Positions 16,950 to 26,360 of a stretch of DNA of 64,000 bases are shown in pieces. Under the pieces are notes generated by a model, which was not told the DNA's origin, did not search any database, and worked only from the letters and a program-made list of their open reading frames with translations. The stretch is from Nitrospira sp. Its GTDB lineage: Bacteria; Nitrospirota; Nitrospiria; Nitrospirales; Nitrospiraceae. Made by a program: the position numbers and the translations under genes. Numbering within the stretch: position 1 is the stretch's first letter; each line of letters starts with the position of its first letter. The stretch covers positions 248,001 through 312,000 of the forward strand of contig JACOEM010000001.1 of the NCBI GenBank assembly GCA_024998565.1, written 5' to 3'.

Positions 16950-18455
16950 ATGAGACGAGCAGTATGGACGCTCATGGTTCTCAGTTCCCTCGCCGCAGGC
17001 TGTGAAACCGCTCCACACGTCCAGCCCATCGCATCGAGCCCGGCAGCGGTAGAACCTAAGCTGCTGGCTCTTCAACAGGAGCGAGAACAATTACTGACCA
17101 CACTGGGTGAATTCCACGATCGCATTCGCGACCTGGAAAGCAAACTGGGAGACCGCCAGAGTCAACCCGCCGCGGCATCGTACGACCAATTGCTCAGCGC
17201 GAAAGAAGCGGAACTTGTCGAACTGAGGCGGTTGGCACCGGAACGCGATCGACTCACCGGCCAATTGACGACCGCCACCAACGAGCTCATCCAAGCCCGT
17301 CAACGAATCGGGACGCTTGAACAACAGGTGGCAACGCGAGACAAAGATCTGGCTGCCCTCCAAACCCGGGCCACGGCCGTCACCGACCTGGAAGTTGCCC
17401 GACGCAGGATCTCGGAGCTGGAAGCGCACATCGCCCGTCAAGACCGCGACCTTCACACAGTGCGTACGGGGTCAGCCGAACGGGACAGCCTGGCGGCTCA
17501 ACTACAAACCGCCACCGCCACCATCGAATCCTTAAAAGCCCGTATCAGCACACTCGATCAGCAGCTCAAAGACCGCGAGCAGGCCTATGACACAGTCCGG
17601 TCGCGCCTCATGGAGCGCGACAAGCTGGTCCCCCAATACAATGCAATGATTGCAGAAATCTACCAGGCCAGGCACCGCATCGCAGCGCTCGAACAGCGCC
17701 TCAACGAGAAGGGGCGGGACCTGTCGCCGCGGCAGAAGGGGACTCAACTCACCACCAGTCAGCGCGCCGGAGGACCGCTGAACCAGCGCTCCGGCGCTGC
17801 CAACCCATCTCCTGGCGATACGGCCAAGTCGATACCCGATGGGAAATCAGCCCCCCAGGGAAAGGACTCCTCACGCAGCGGTGTGGCATTTCCAGGAAAC
17901 CCCGCTCAGGCTGAGGCTCGGAACGGAAGCATTGCTGCGGTGAAAGAAGAACTTCTCAAAGTCCTGCCGGGCGACAATAGACAGAAAACGATCAGCCTGC
18001 GGCAGGATGGAAATCGATTAACGGTCGCGCTGGACAGCAACTTGCTGTTCACATCGGGTGACGCTGCGCTGAGCCCGGAAGGCGCAACGATCCTCAAACG
18101 CATTGGTGCGGTCCTGGGACAGCCTCCGGACAAGTTCGTGCAGGTCGCAGGACACACCGACAATCAAGCACTCAGCAAAACGCTTCAAAAAACCTTCCCA
18201 GACAACAAGGCGCTCTCATGGGCTCGCGCTGAAAATGCCCGCAGGGCACTGGTCAATGGAGGGATACCCGCGGACAGGACGAAAGCCGTCGGGCTGGCCG
18301 ACACACGCCCACTCACATCCAATGCCACCGAGCAGGGCAGGCAAAAAAATCGCCGACTCGAATTGATTATCGTCCAGGGGCCGACCGTTGCCGCGACGGT
18401 CGAAGAATCGAGGCGCGGGCAGGTTCGACTCGCAACCCTCAGCACAACACCCTAG
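16950..18455 (+). CDS. OmpA-domain coiled-coil lipoprotein (second copy)
   Basis: 501 residues. The signal peptide ends in the lipobox SLAAGC (Cys near 19). Residues about 35-265 form a coiled coil with repeats around RISELEAHIARQDRDL. A low-complexity linker (about 265-325) leads to an OmpA domain at about 330-480 (LLFTSGDAALSPEG; VAGHTDNQAL; EQGRQKNRRLELI). It has the same architecture as the preceding gene, suggesting tandem duplication with divergence. Role inferred: a structural link between membrane and peptidoglycan. Confidence 0.88.
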   Translation: MRRAVWTLMVLSSLAAGCETAPHVQPIASSPAAVEPKLLALQQEREQLLTTLGEFHDRIRDLESKLGDRQSQPAAASYDQLLSAKEAELVELRRLAPERDRLTGQLTTATNELIQARQRIGTLEQQVATRDKDLAALQTRATAVTDLEVARRRISELEAHIARQDRDLHTVRTGSAERDSLAAQLQTATATIESLKARISTLDQQLKDREQAYDTVRSRLMERDKLVPQYNAMIAEIYQARHRIAALEQRLNEKGRDLSPRQKGTQLTTSQRAGGPLNQRSGAANPSPGDTAKSIPDGKSAPQGKDSSRSGVAFPGNPAQAEARNGSIAAVKEELLKVLPGDNRQKTISLRQDGNRLTVALDSNLLFTSGDAALSPEGATILKRIGAVLGQPPDKFVQVAGHTDNQALSKTLQKTFPDNKALSWARAENARRALVNGGIPADRTKAVGLADTRPLTSNATEQGRQKNRRLELIIVQGPTVAATVEESRRGQVRLATLSTTP

Positions 18456-18520
18456 CCTGTCCCACAAGCGGAATCGCCGCCGACCAACCAACGACTCGAC
18501 ACCGTCACATCAGGGCCTGT

Positions 18521-19768
18521 TCACGACAACTGACAGACACCCGCGTGAACAGGCGCCGCAAGACTGTCGCCTGGAACCGTTGCCAGAATCTTATAATGCC
18601 CAAGCCCCAACTCCTTCCCATAGGCTTCACCGACCATCACATCCTGCATATGCTGATGGGTTGAGGCCTGGAAGTAGGAGCGTCCCTCTTTCAGCCCGTC
18701 AAACTCACGCCCCTCCAACGCCTTAATGAGTGCGGCAGCGTCCGTCGTTCCGGCTCGTTGAATCGCCTCAAGGATCTGCGTCATGGCGGCAAACCCAAGA
18801 TAGCAGCGCGAAGTTGGCGTGTGATTGTATTTATCGACGACTGCTCGAATAAACTGCCTGGATCCTTCCGTGTTGACCTTTGGATCCCAGATGAGCCCCC
18901 AAATGCCGGCGTTATTGGCATAGCCGAGGGGCCGGCCGATTTGTTCACCCGCAATCATCCCGCCCACGCCGATCTTCTCCTTCGCAAACTCAAGTTTAGT
19001 GTAGGCCTTCAGTGCGTGGACTAAATCCCATCCATAGAGATTGAGCACCAGCAGCGTCGGCTGTTTATCCTTGGCCGCCGTGAAGGCCGCAGTGAAATCC
19101 GTCGCCCCGAAAGGCACCAGCGTCTCTCCCACGAACTCAACACCATGAGCTTGGCCGGCCGTCACCATAGCCTGGGCCATGGCTTTGCCGTCCAATGAGC
19201 TGGTCGTCAGCATATACCAGCGAGTGCCGTAGGCCTTAACCAAGTGGGGCACGACAGCCTGCCCCATCATCGAGGCATTCGGCATAAACACGAACGTGTG
19301 CGAGTTGCACGCGGCTCCGGTCAGTTCGGGGAGAAGGGAGCCCGTGACCATAAACAATTTGTTCTCCCTCTTCGCCAACTCCGAAACCACGAGCGCACAA
19401 TCCGCATTAAACGTGCCCATCAGGACATCAACCTGATCGTCCTGCACAAACTTTGTGGCAACTCTGATCGCCGTCTCAGGATTCGAGGCATCATCGCCTT
19501 CAACAATCACCACCGGCCGCCCTAACACACCGCCACGTTTATTGAACAGATCGACGGCCACATTGGCCCCATGCACATCATGAATGGAAGAGGTCTTGTA
19601 GGGGCTCGAGAGCGGATCCAGGATCCCGATCTTGATCGGCTCTGCGGCAGAGGCCACCGCTAGACCGGGCGCCGCACCGAGCACACGGTCGACCAAGTCG
19701 CCACAGAGCAACGCGCCGCCGGTCATGGCTGATAGTTGCAAGAACCGTCTGCGTGAGATCCTATTCAT
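18521..19768 (-). CDS. Tat-exported ABC-type substrate-binding protein (Leu/urea type)
   Basis: 415 residues. The N-terminus is a twin-arginine signal (ISRRRFLQLSAMTGGALLCG). The mature part is a type-I periplasmic binding fold of the branched-chain amino acid/urea/amide class (KIGILDPLSSPY; GANVAVDLFNKRGGVLGRPV; then VLMGTFNADCALVVSELA). No permease or ATPase gene is nearby, so it either serves a distant transporter or acts as a sensor. Ligand cannot be assigned. Tat export suggests folding, perhaps with a cofactor, before export. A ribosome site GAGGGGG precedes the ATG. Confidence 0.88.
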   Translation of the reverse strand: MNRISRRRFLQLSAMTGGALLCGDLVDRVLGAAPGLAVASAAEPIKIGILDPLSSPYKTSSIHDVHGANVAVDLFNKRGGVLGRPVVIVEGDDASNPETAIRVATKFVQDDQVDVLMGTFNADCALVVSELAKRENKLFMVTGSLLPELTGAACNSHTFVFMPNASMMGQAVVPHLVKAYGTRWYMLTTSSLDGKAMAQAMVTAGQAHGVEFVGETLVPFGATDFTAAFTAAKDKQPTLLVLNLYGWDLVHALKAYTKLEFAKEKIGVGGMIAGEQIGRPLGYANNAGIWGLIWDPKVNTEGSRQFIRAVVDKYNHTPTSRCYLGFAAMTQILEAIQRAGTTDAAALIKALEGREFDGLKEGRSYFQASTHQHMQDVMVGEAYGKELGLGHYKILATVPGDSLAAPVHAGVCQLS

Positions 19769-20108
19769 ACTGTTACCCCCTCGTTTTCATTTGCCCTCTC
19801 ATGCACCACGATCCCGATGGTAACTCCATGATCGCACCGAGAGGGATTGTCTCTCTTAACAGAGTGCTCTGCCTTTTCACAGCATGAAGTTGGACCCCTG
19901 GGACGACGATTTACTCTCACAATGGGCGAGGGATAGCCCTCGCACATGATGGGCATCAAAACCACTGGGAGAGCCTGGCAGGAATCTTCCTGGAGTGCGG
20001 GGGATTCGCTGGTTGCGGCACGAGGACGAAGCGGGACTGAGAACACGCATCTCAGCCTCCATCCCGGTAACCGCGGCTGGAACGTACCGGGAGAGTGTGA
20101 ATGACGGG
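19769..20108. other. Intergenic region without a supported gene
   Basis: Upstream leader of the substrate-binding gene. It contains one perfect short hairpin, GCGAGGG-ATAG-CCCTCGC (19926-19943). I see no convincing reading frame or promoter. Confidence 0.4.
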
Positions 20109-21194
20109 TTAGCTGTATTGGTCTTCGGTGTAGACCTGCTTAATCGACCAGAATACGGCCTCTTTTAGCTTCTTGATCTGAGGGTCCGGGGGATCGTTGC
20201 GGATCTTCTGCAGTTTCCTATCAAGTGCAAACAGTGGCTCAACCGATCGCCGGTCTGGAACCCGCCCCAACGCCCAGGCAATCTCCGTTTGAACAGCGAT
20301 GTCAATGCCAGGTGCGTCCAACATCTCAAGAAGCGGCGGAACCACTCTCGGGTCACTATGGGTATTCCCAAGATCGCCCAACCCCTTAGCCGCCGCAGCC
20401 TGCAAATCTGGTTGTTTGGAGTGCTTCAGAATATCGATGAGAACTGGGATTCCCTCCTGCCCCATATTGCCTAGCGCCACCGCCGCTTGCTTTGCCAAGT
20501 CTTTATCCTTCAACGCCTCTGTCAGATGGGGCAGTGCCTCATCGGCCACCATCTCTCCCAGGAGGGAAATGATATTCAATTTCCGGAGCTGGCTGGTGTC
20601 CGGAGAATCCATTAGCTTCAGCAGTCGATCGGGCTGCCCCCATTCGGCCGTCAAGAAGAGCGGAAATTCATACTTCTCTAACTCGCCCGTGAGTGCGGTC
20701 AGGGCATAGGGGCCTGGCGCGCCCCCCTGAGCCGATTGGGCGGCCTGATTGGCATCTTCAAATTCCGTCCGAACCTCTTTCTGCCATTTGATCTTCATCC
20801 CTCCCAGTGCATATGTCACCTGACACGCCGGTCCCTTCCACAGGCGAGAAGGAGCATCCGGCAAATCATTGTCTCCACCGGCCGACGCGGTACCTTCCCA
20901 CGTCTTGCGTTGCTCGCACTTTACCCGGACGACGACATCGTGCGGAAGGGCCGGATCCGCAATGACTACATAGCCCATTTCCTTCATGCGTCGCATCACA
21001 ACTTCTCTGATTCCATCGGGGCTACCAGCGCCCGTATCAGTAAGCGCAACCACCTCAACAAGCACGGTCTGAATGTGTGCCAATTGCGCCTTCTGCGTTT
21101 CACTGAAGTAGTCTCGATAGGCCCATGCTGAAGAGCCGATGCCAAAGAGAAGCAGAGGGACGATAGCTGCGGCAAAGGAAGTGCTCCGCGCCAT
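20109..21194 (-). CDS. Secreted HEAT-repeat protein
   Basis: 361 residues from the ATG with AAAGGAGGA just upstream. A signal peptide is clear (MARSTSFAAAIVPLLLFGIG, cleavage after SAWA). The C-terminal half contains HEAT/PBS-lyase-like repeats (LLGEMVADEALPHLTEALKD; AAVALGNMGQEGIPVLIDIL; AAAKGLGDLG), likely a periplasmic binding scaffold. The N-terminal part (residues 25-180) has no family I know. No co-directional partner. Confidence 0.8.
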   Translation of the reverse strand: MARSTSFAAAIVPLLLFGIGSSAWAYRDYFSETQKAQLAHIQTVLVEVVALTDTGAGSPDGIREVVMRRMKEMGYVVIADPALPHDVVVRVKCEQRKTWEGTASAGGDNDLPDAPSRLWKGPACQVTYALGGMKIKWQKEVRTEFEDANQAAQSAQGGAPGPYALTALTGELEKYEFPLFLTAEWGQPDRLLKLMDSPDTSQLRKLNIISLLGEMVADEALPHLTEALKDKDLAKQAAVALGNMGQEGIPVLIDILKHSKQPDLQAAAAKGLGDLGNTHSDPRVVPPLLEMLDAPGIDIAVQTEIAWALGRVPDRRSVEPLFALDRKLQKIRNDPPDPQIKKLKEAVFWSIKQVYTEDQYS

Positions 21195-21521
21195 TTGGAC
21201 ATCCTCCTTTTCCAATAGGATCTTGAATGAAGGTCCGCCAACAAAGAATGGACGCTTTATTATACGCTCCAGGGCCTCCCGACTCTATGAAGGAGCGCCA
21301 AGCATCGCCACGGAACCGATAGGGCCCAGCCGCCGCCCGGCGTCTTATCATCAGCATCCTTTTTCCACTCCGACCTACATGCCAACACGCAGGCCCCACC
21401 TGCGTATGGGTTGACAGGCAGACTCGATCGACGGTACAAAATGTCATTATTCATCGTGTCTTTCCACGCGCAGGCACATTCCATATGTAGCATCGGTGAG
21501 CAACCTAGTACTCAGCGTCGC
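21195..21521. other. Intergenic region upstream of tRNA-Leu
   Basis: Contains the promoter listed at 21411-21440 and the leader of the HEAT-repeat gene on the other strand. No gene seen; a short minus-strand frame here has unconvincing composition. Confidence 0.4.
21411..21440 (+). promoter_or_regulatory. Promoter for tRNA-Leu / tig
   Basis: A perfect -35 box TTGACA is followed 18 bp later by TACAAA. It lies about 80 bp upstream of the tRNA-Leu and faces it. Confidence 0.5.
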
Positions 21522-21604
21522 GCGAGAGTGGCGGAACTGGCAGACGCGCGAGACTTAGGATCTCGTGGGTAACCGTGGGGGTTCAAGTCCCCCCTCTCGC
21601 ACCA
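21522..21604 (+). tRNA. tRNA-Leu (anticodon TAG)
   Basis: A class-II tRNA with encoded ACCA: acceptor GCGAGAG / CTCTCGC, anticodon stem CGAGA/TCTCG enclosing CTTAGGA (anticodon TAG), variable arm, and T arm GGGGGTTCAAGTCCCCC. It lies 60 bp upstream of tig on the same strand, so the two may share a transcript. Confidence 0.96.
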
Positions 21605-21664
21605 CCTCTCACAGATCCGCATGGCGCAAATAACTTTTCGGACCCGGAGGACGTGAACAGCTTT

Positions 21665-22990
21665 ATGAAGATGGAAATGACCGAACTCGGCCCCATGAAG
21701 CGGGCCCTCAAAATTGAAGTCCCGGCAGATGAAGTGAACCTACGCTTTGTTCAGGCCTACTCCGAATTGAACCGGCAGGTTCGCATTCCCGGATTCAGGC
21801 CCGGTAAGGCTCCGCTCCAGTTACTTGAGAAGCGATATGCAAAAACGATCGAAGAGGACGTGATTCGCAGCCTGGTCCCGGATTATTATGATCGAGCCAT
21901 CCGCCAGGCGGGCATCGTTCCGGTTCTGGTAGAAATTCCGCCTTTGGAACGGGTCAAAGTCAAGAAAGACACGCCCTTTAGCTTTACCGCAACCGTTGAG
22001 ATCAAGCCGACCATCGAGCTTCGAGATTACAAGGCTCCGAATCCTATCTCCCTCAAGCAGGACCAGAGAACCGTCACGGATGAACAGGTCGAAAAAGCCC
22101 TCAACGTTCTCCGCGAGCAAATGGCCCAATTACACCCTGCTCCCGCCGGAACAACATTGGCCGATGGCGACTATGCGGTCCTAGATATTGAAGGAACCTT
22201 GGATGGCAAACCGCTCGAAGGAACGACCAAAGAAGGGCACCTTCACAAAATGGGCTCACATGCCTCCGTGCTTGGCATCGACATTGAAGCTCATCTCCCA
22301 GGCAAAAAGGAAGGTGAAGCGATAACTATTCCACAAGCCTATCCCGCGACACACCCTGATACTCGCGTCGCCGGCAAGACCGTGAGCTTTCGCTGTACCA
22401 TCAAGTCCGTAAAGCAGAAACAGCTCCCCGCGCTAGACGACGAGTTCGCAAAGGATTGCGGTCCCTACCAATCATTGCAGGAAATCCGAGAGAAGCTTCG
22501 CACCGAAATGGAACGGGCCCTGAAGAAAGATATCGAGGATAGCTACAAGGACACCATCTTAAAGCGACTGGCTGAAACCCATCATTTTGAACTTCCCGGA
22601 ACACTGGTTGAGCGAGAGCTGTCGGCCATGGTCCGGCAACAATTGCAATCCCGCCAGCGGAAATCCGGCGACAATCCAGACACTTCACCTACCGCGCCTC
22701 AAACAGAGGACGCCAAGAAACTCCAGGATGAACTGCGCCCAGAGGCCGAACGGCGCGTCAAAGTTGGACTCATCCTTGAGGCACTGGCGGCGAAGGAAAA
22801 CATCACCGTCACGAATGAAGATCTTAGCAGCGAAATCACGAGGCTCGCTGCGGAGGTCAAACTGTCAGTCGAAGAAGTCACCCGCATGATTCAGGCCGGT
22901 GGGCAAGATACCCTAGACGACCTTCGATCGCGGATTTTGGCCGATAAAGCGTTGGATTTTGTCTACAAGCACGCAATGATCCAGGGGTAG
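21665..22990 (+). CDS. tig: Trigger factor
   Basis: 441 residues, usual length for the family. The ribosome-binding signature GFRPGKAP is at residues 43-50. The middle part is the FKBP-type prolyl isomerase domain (about 155-240; GDYAVLDIEGTLDGKPLEG), and the C-terminal chaperone arms follow. It binds nascent chains at the ribosome exit. The start is an ATG 14 bp after CGGAGG; a GTG 12 bp further upstream is too close to that site. It heads a tig-clpP-clpX cluster, a widely conserved arrangement. Confidence 0.97.
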   Translation: MKMEMTELGPMKRALKIEVPADEVNLRFVQAYSELNRQVRIPGFRPGKAPLQLLEKRYAKTIEEDVIRSLVPDYYDRAIRQAGIVPVLVEIPPLERVKVKKDTPFSFTATVEIKPTIELRDYKAPNPISLKQDQRTVTDEQVEKALNVLREQMAQLHPAPAGTTLADGDYAVLDIEGTLDGKPLEGTTKEGHLHKMGSHASVLGIDIEAHLPGKKEGEAITIPQAYPATHPDTRVAGKTVSFRCTIKSVKQKQLPALDDEFAKDCGPYQSLQEIREKLRTEMERALKKDIEDSYKDTILKRLAETHHFELPGTLVERELSAMVRQQLQSRQRKSGDNPDTSPTAPQTEDAKKLQDELRPEAERRVKVGLILEALAAKENITVTNEDLSSEITRLAAEVKLSVEEVTRMIQAGGQDTLDDLRSRILADKALDFVYKHAMIQG

Positions 22991-23116
22991 CATAGTTGGC
23001 TGCCATGGCCGCAGCACTGGTTAGCGGGGCGGCGATCACCCAAATCCAGGTCATATGAGTATGGTAAACTGAAGAGTTTCCACCTGTCAGGCCTCTAGCG
23101 GAAAGGATTCAGCCGA

Positions 23117-23752
23117 ATGCTAGTTCCGATTGTCATCGAACAGACGAACCGCGGCGAACGTGCCTACGACATTTACTCACGCCTGCTTAAAGACCGCATC
23201 ATCTTTCTCGGCGCACCGATCGATGACGTCTTTGCAAACCTGATCATCGCTCAATTGCTGTTCCTGGAAGCCGAAGACCCTGAAAAGGATATCAATCTGT
23301 ACATCAATTCACCCGGGGGAAGTGTCACGGCTGGACTTGGCATCTACGATACGATGCAATACGTCAAACCTGCCATCAACACGATCTGCTTAGGCCAGGC
23401 TGCCAGCATGGGAGCCTTCCTGCTGACAGCCGGCACAAAGGGCAAGCGCTACGCTTTGCCAAATGCCCGAGTCATGATCCATCAACCGATGGGAGGATTT
23501 CAGGGCCAGGCCACCGAGATCGATATTCACGCGCGCGAGATCCTGAAGATTCGCGAACGCCTGAACGAAATCATGGCGAAGCACACCGGACAGCCACTCG
23601 ACAAGATTTCACAAGACACCGAGCGGGACTACTTCATGTCAAGCGAAGAAGCAAAGCGGTATGGATTGATCGATGAAGTCATCACACGCCCCCTGAAGAG
23701 CCTCAAGCCCGTAGGGTCCGCGGACTCAGGGAAGGACGCCGGCAAGAGCTAG
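23117..23752 (+). CDS. clpP: ATP-dependent Clp protease proteolytic subunit
   Basis: 211 residues. The catalytic serine is in [11 protein letters not shown], the histidine in MIHQPMGG, and the aspartate lies further on in the QDTERDYF region; the [19 protein letters not shown] segment is typical. It forms the tetradecameric peptidase barrel fed by ClpX, encoded 26 bp downstream. Confidence 0.98.
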   Translation: MLVPIVIEQTNRGERAYDIYSRLLKDRIIFLGAPIDDVFANLIIAQLLFLEAEDPEKDINLYINSPGGSVTAGLGIYDTMQYVKPAINTICLGQAASMGAFLLTAGTKGKRYALPNARVMIHQPMGGFQGQATEIDIHAREILKIRERLNEIMAKHTGQPLDKISQDTERDYFMSSEEAKRYGLIDEVITRPLKSLKPVGSADSGKDAGKS

Positions 23753-23778
23753 TTGACCTTTGGTGTACAGGAGGCAGC

Positions 23779-25035
23779 ATGGCTAAGCAAGAAAAGATTG
23801 ATCGGCACCTGCGATGCTCGTTTTGCGGGAAAAGCCGTGACGAAGTGCGTAAGCTCATCGCCGGTCCAACCGTCTACATTTGCGATGAATGTGTCAACCT
23901 CTGCAACGACATCATTGCGGAGGATTGGGAAGAGGCGAAGGAAGAAATATCTTCGAAGCTGAAGAAACCTGCCGAAATCAAACACCACCTTGATCAATAC
24001 GTGGTGGGACAGGATCGTGCCAAGCGAATCCTCTCCGTCGCCGTACACAACCACTACAAGCGCATCTCCGCCAAGGAGAAAGACGTCGACGATGTCGAAC
24101 TCCAAAAAGGCAATATTCTGGTCATAGGCCCAACCGGCACCGGCAAAACACTCCTGGCTCAAACCCTGGCCAAATTCCTTGACGTCCCGTTCACCCTTGC
24201 GGATGCCACCACGCTCACAGAAGCAGGCTACGTCGGTGAAGACGTTGAGAACATTATCCTAAAACTGCTTCAGGCCGCTGACTACGATGTCGAACGCGCT
24301 GAGCGCGGGATTGTGTATATCGACGAAATCGATAAGATTAGTCGAAAGAGCGATAGCCCTTCCATCACGAGAGATGTGTCCGGCGAGGGCGTACAGCAAG
24401 CGCTGCTGAAACTTATTGAAGGGACTGTCGCGAATGTGCCGCCACAAGGTGGGCGCAAACACCCGCACCAAGAGTTCATTCAGGTCAACACCTCAAACAT
24501 CTTGTTCATCTGCGGCGGAGCATTTGTCGGGCTGGAGCATATCATCGAACAACGCATGAACAGAAAATCGATGGGGTTCGGAGCGGAGGTCCGAGGCCGC
24601 AACGACATCCGATTGGGTGAATTGCTGCCACATGTCCAACCGGAAGATCTCCTGAAGTATGGATTAATCCCGGAGTTCATCGGCCGCTTGCCGGTCGTCG
24701 CCACTCTGGATGAACTCGACGAGCAGGCGTTGATTCGCATCCTCACCGAGCCTCGAAACGCGCTCACCAAGCAATATGAAAAGTTGCTTTCCTTCGAGAA
24801 GGTCAAGCTCCGTTTTACGGAGGGAGCCCTGAGCGCCGTTGCACGGAAAGCCTTCACACAAAAGACCGGCGCACGCGGGTTACGCTCAATCCTAGAAGAG
24901 GCCATGCTCGACGTGATGTACGATGCGCCTTCGCAGAAACAAATTAAAGAAGTCGTCATAACCGAAGACGCTATCAGCGGAAAACACGCTCCGATCCGGA
25001 TCTTTGAGCAGGATAAGGACGTGAAAAGCGCCTAG
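23779..25035 (+). CDS. clpX: ATP-dependent Clp protease ATP-binding subunit ClpX
   Basis: 418 residues. The N-terminal zinc-binding domain (CSFC...CDEC, residues 14-44) recognises adaptors. The AAA+ domain has Walker A GPTGTGKT, Walker B VYIDEIDK and a pore-loop region, with the R(S/G)LRSILE C-terminal subdomain. It unfolds substrates for ClpP. The gene ends the cluster at a strong intrinsic terminator. Confidence 0.98.
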   Translation: MAKQEKIDRHLRCSFCGKSRDEVRKLIAGPTVYICDECVNLCNDIIAEDWEEAKEEISSKLKKPAEIKHHLDQYVVGQDRAKRILSVAVHNHYKRISAKEKDVDDVELQKGNILVIGPTGTGKTLLAQTLAKFLDVPFTLADATTLTEAGYVGEDVENIILKLLQAADYDVERAERGIVYIDEIDKISRKSDSPSITRDVSGEGVQQALLKLIEGTVANVPPQGGRKHPHQEFIQVNTSNILFICGGAFVGLEHIIEQRMNRKSMGFGAEVRGRNDIRLGELLPHVQPEDLLKYGLIPEFIGRLPVVATLDELDEQALIRILTEPRNALTKQYEKLLSFEKVKLRFTEGALSAVARKAFTQKTGARGLRSILEEAMLDVMYDAPSQKQIKEVVITEDAISGKHAPIRIFEQDKDVKSA

Positions 25036-25079
25036 CTTACCCCTGCCAGTTCATTCACATGACTACCGTTGCTGTTCCA

Positions 25080-25107
25080 GAGGGGGCCTAGCGCCCCCTC
25101 ATTTTTT
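25080..25107 (+). terminator. Rho-independent terminator after clpX
   Basis: Perfect 8-bp stem GAGGGGGC / GCCCCCTC with loop CTAGC, followed by ATTTTTT. It lies 44 bp after the clpX stop. Confidence 0.92.
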
Positions 25108-25252
25108 AGCTCCCCCAGTACCGCCTCCGGCCTGCCCTCTAGGTAACCCGCTCCCCAAATGTCAGGTTTTTATCGACAAGACCATTTCGTGCGGTATACT
25201 TGCGGAAAGACGGATATCCCTCCACTGGTGCCTTTTCCGAAGGGCGGCGCAT

Positions 25253-25777
25253 GTGAAATTCCCAGTCGTATCGAGCAATAGACACAAGGGCAAAACGCTT
25301 GAGATTGATTCATCCAAAGAAGTGATCACCTTGGTGGGCATCAACGGCGAGCCAATGGGGAGCTTGGCCTGGGACTTTCTCGTCGATCAAATTCTAACCT
25401 ACCGGAAACCACAACAGTCCCGAGAGGCGCGGTCTGAGCCACGCATCTCGCTCTCCATACGGGTCAAATACCACACCCCCGAGGGCACTCAATTCGAAAG
25501 TCGAGCGGGGGGGATCGGCGGCGGAGGCTTGTTTATCGAAAGCTTTACGCCCTTAGCCGTAGGAACGAAACTCGCCATGGAGTTTACCCTGCCTGAAAGT
25601 CCTGGCGAGTGGTTGTCGGCCAAAGGCGTAATCGCGTGGGTTTGCCCGAAGGCCGACCAATATACATTCAGCCCGGGACTGGGCGTCCGCTTCAGCGACA
25701 TCGCGACGGAAACACGGAATCGAGTGATCAGCCTGGTCCATTCCGTCAAGGGCATCCCCCCGGACGAACCAAAGTAA
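25253..25777 (+). CDS. PilZ-like domain protein (copy 1)
   Basis: 174 residues from a GTG. The N-terminal 60 residues (MKFPVVSSNRHKGKTLEIDS) are an unnamed domain. From about 65 there is a PilZ-like barrel: an RxxxR motif (RSEPR), then GGIGGGGLFIESFTPLAVG and an FTLP strand. In canonical PilZ domains the second motif is (D/N)xSxxG; here that stretch is glycine-rich and lacks the Asp and Ser, so c-di-GMP binding is doubtful. It is followed by a close paralogue 64 bp on. Confidence 0.75.
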   Translation: MKFPVVSSNRHKGKTLEIDSSKEVITLVGINGEPMGSLAWDFLVDQILTYRKPQQSREARSEPRISLSIRVKYHTPEGTQFESRAGGIGGGGLFIESFTPLAVGTKLAMEFTLPESPGEWLSAKGVIAWVCPKADQYTFSPGLGVRFSDIATETRNRVISLVHSVKGIPPDEPK

Positions 25778-25841
25778 GCAACTCCCGTACAAAACCGCAA
25801 TTCAAATCCTCTAATACACGGACAAGAGATCTGAGCCAAGG

Positions 25842-26360
25842 ATGAAGTTTCCCGTTACCGCCACTCGCGAGCACCAAGGGAAGACGCTCAGCATTGACTG
25901 CGACCAAGAAACTCTCTCTTTATTCGATGTCACCGGGCAACGCCTCTGCATACTTACCTGGGGCACGTTAATCGAACACATGCTCTCGGTTGACGAAGAC
26001 GCACGCTTCGCGCATAGCCGCGTGCATCCCCGAGCGCCGCTCGCAATCAAGGTACACTGCACCACCACCGATGGAAAACACTTCGACAGTCTGACCGGCG
26101 GGATCGGCGGAGGGGGACTATTTATCGAAAGTAGTGCGCCGTTATCACCCGGCACTGAATTGAAGGTTGAATTTGCCTTACCAGACCGGCCAAATCAGAA
26201 ATTCGAAACGCGCGCGAAGGTGGCGTGGACGCGTTCAAAACCAGAAAGATACTTATTATTTCCCGGGATGGGCATTCAGTTCACCGATATCGACCCGGAG
26301 GCCCAAGCACGGCTCATTGACCTGGTTGCCTCTCTGAACCGGACTCGTGCGACAGCCTAA
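25842..26360 (+). CDS. PilZ-like domain protein (copy 2)
   Basis: 172 residues, paralogous over the full length to the preceding gene (shared MKFPVxx...GKTLxID N-terminus and the motif GGIGGGGLFIESxxPLxxGT). RxxxR is present (RVHPR), but the (D/N)xSxxG motif is again replaced by glycines. Its 3' end overlaps the convergent HEAT-lipoprotein gene by 47 bp. Function unknown; probably a tandem duplication. Confidence 0.75.
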   Translation: MKFPVTATREHQGKTLSIDCDQETLSLFDVTGQRLCILTWGTLIEHMLSVDEDARFAHSRVHPRAPLAIKVHCTTTDGKHFDSLTGGIGGGGLFIESSAPLSPGTELKVEFALPDRPNQKFETRAKVAWTRSKPERYLLFPGMGIQFTDIDPEAQARLIDLVASLNRTRATA

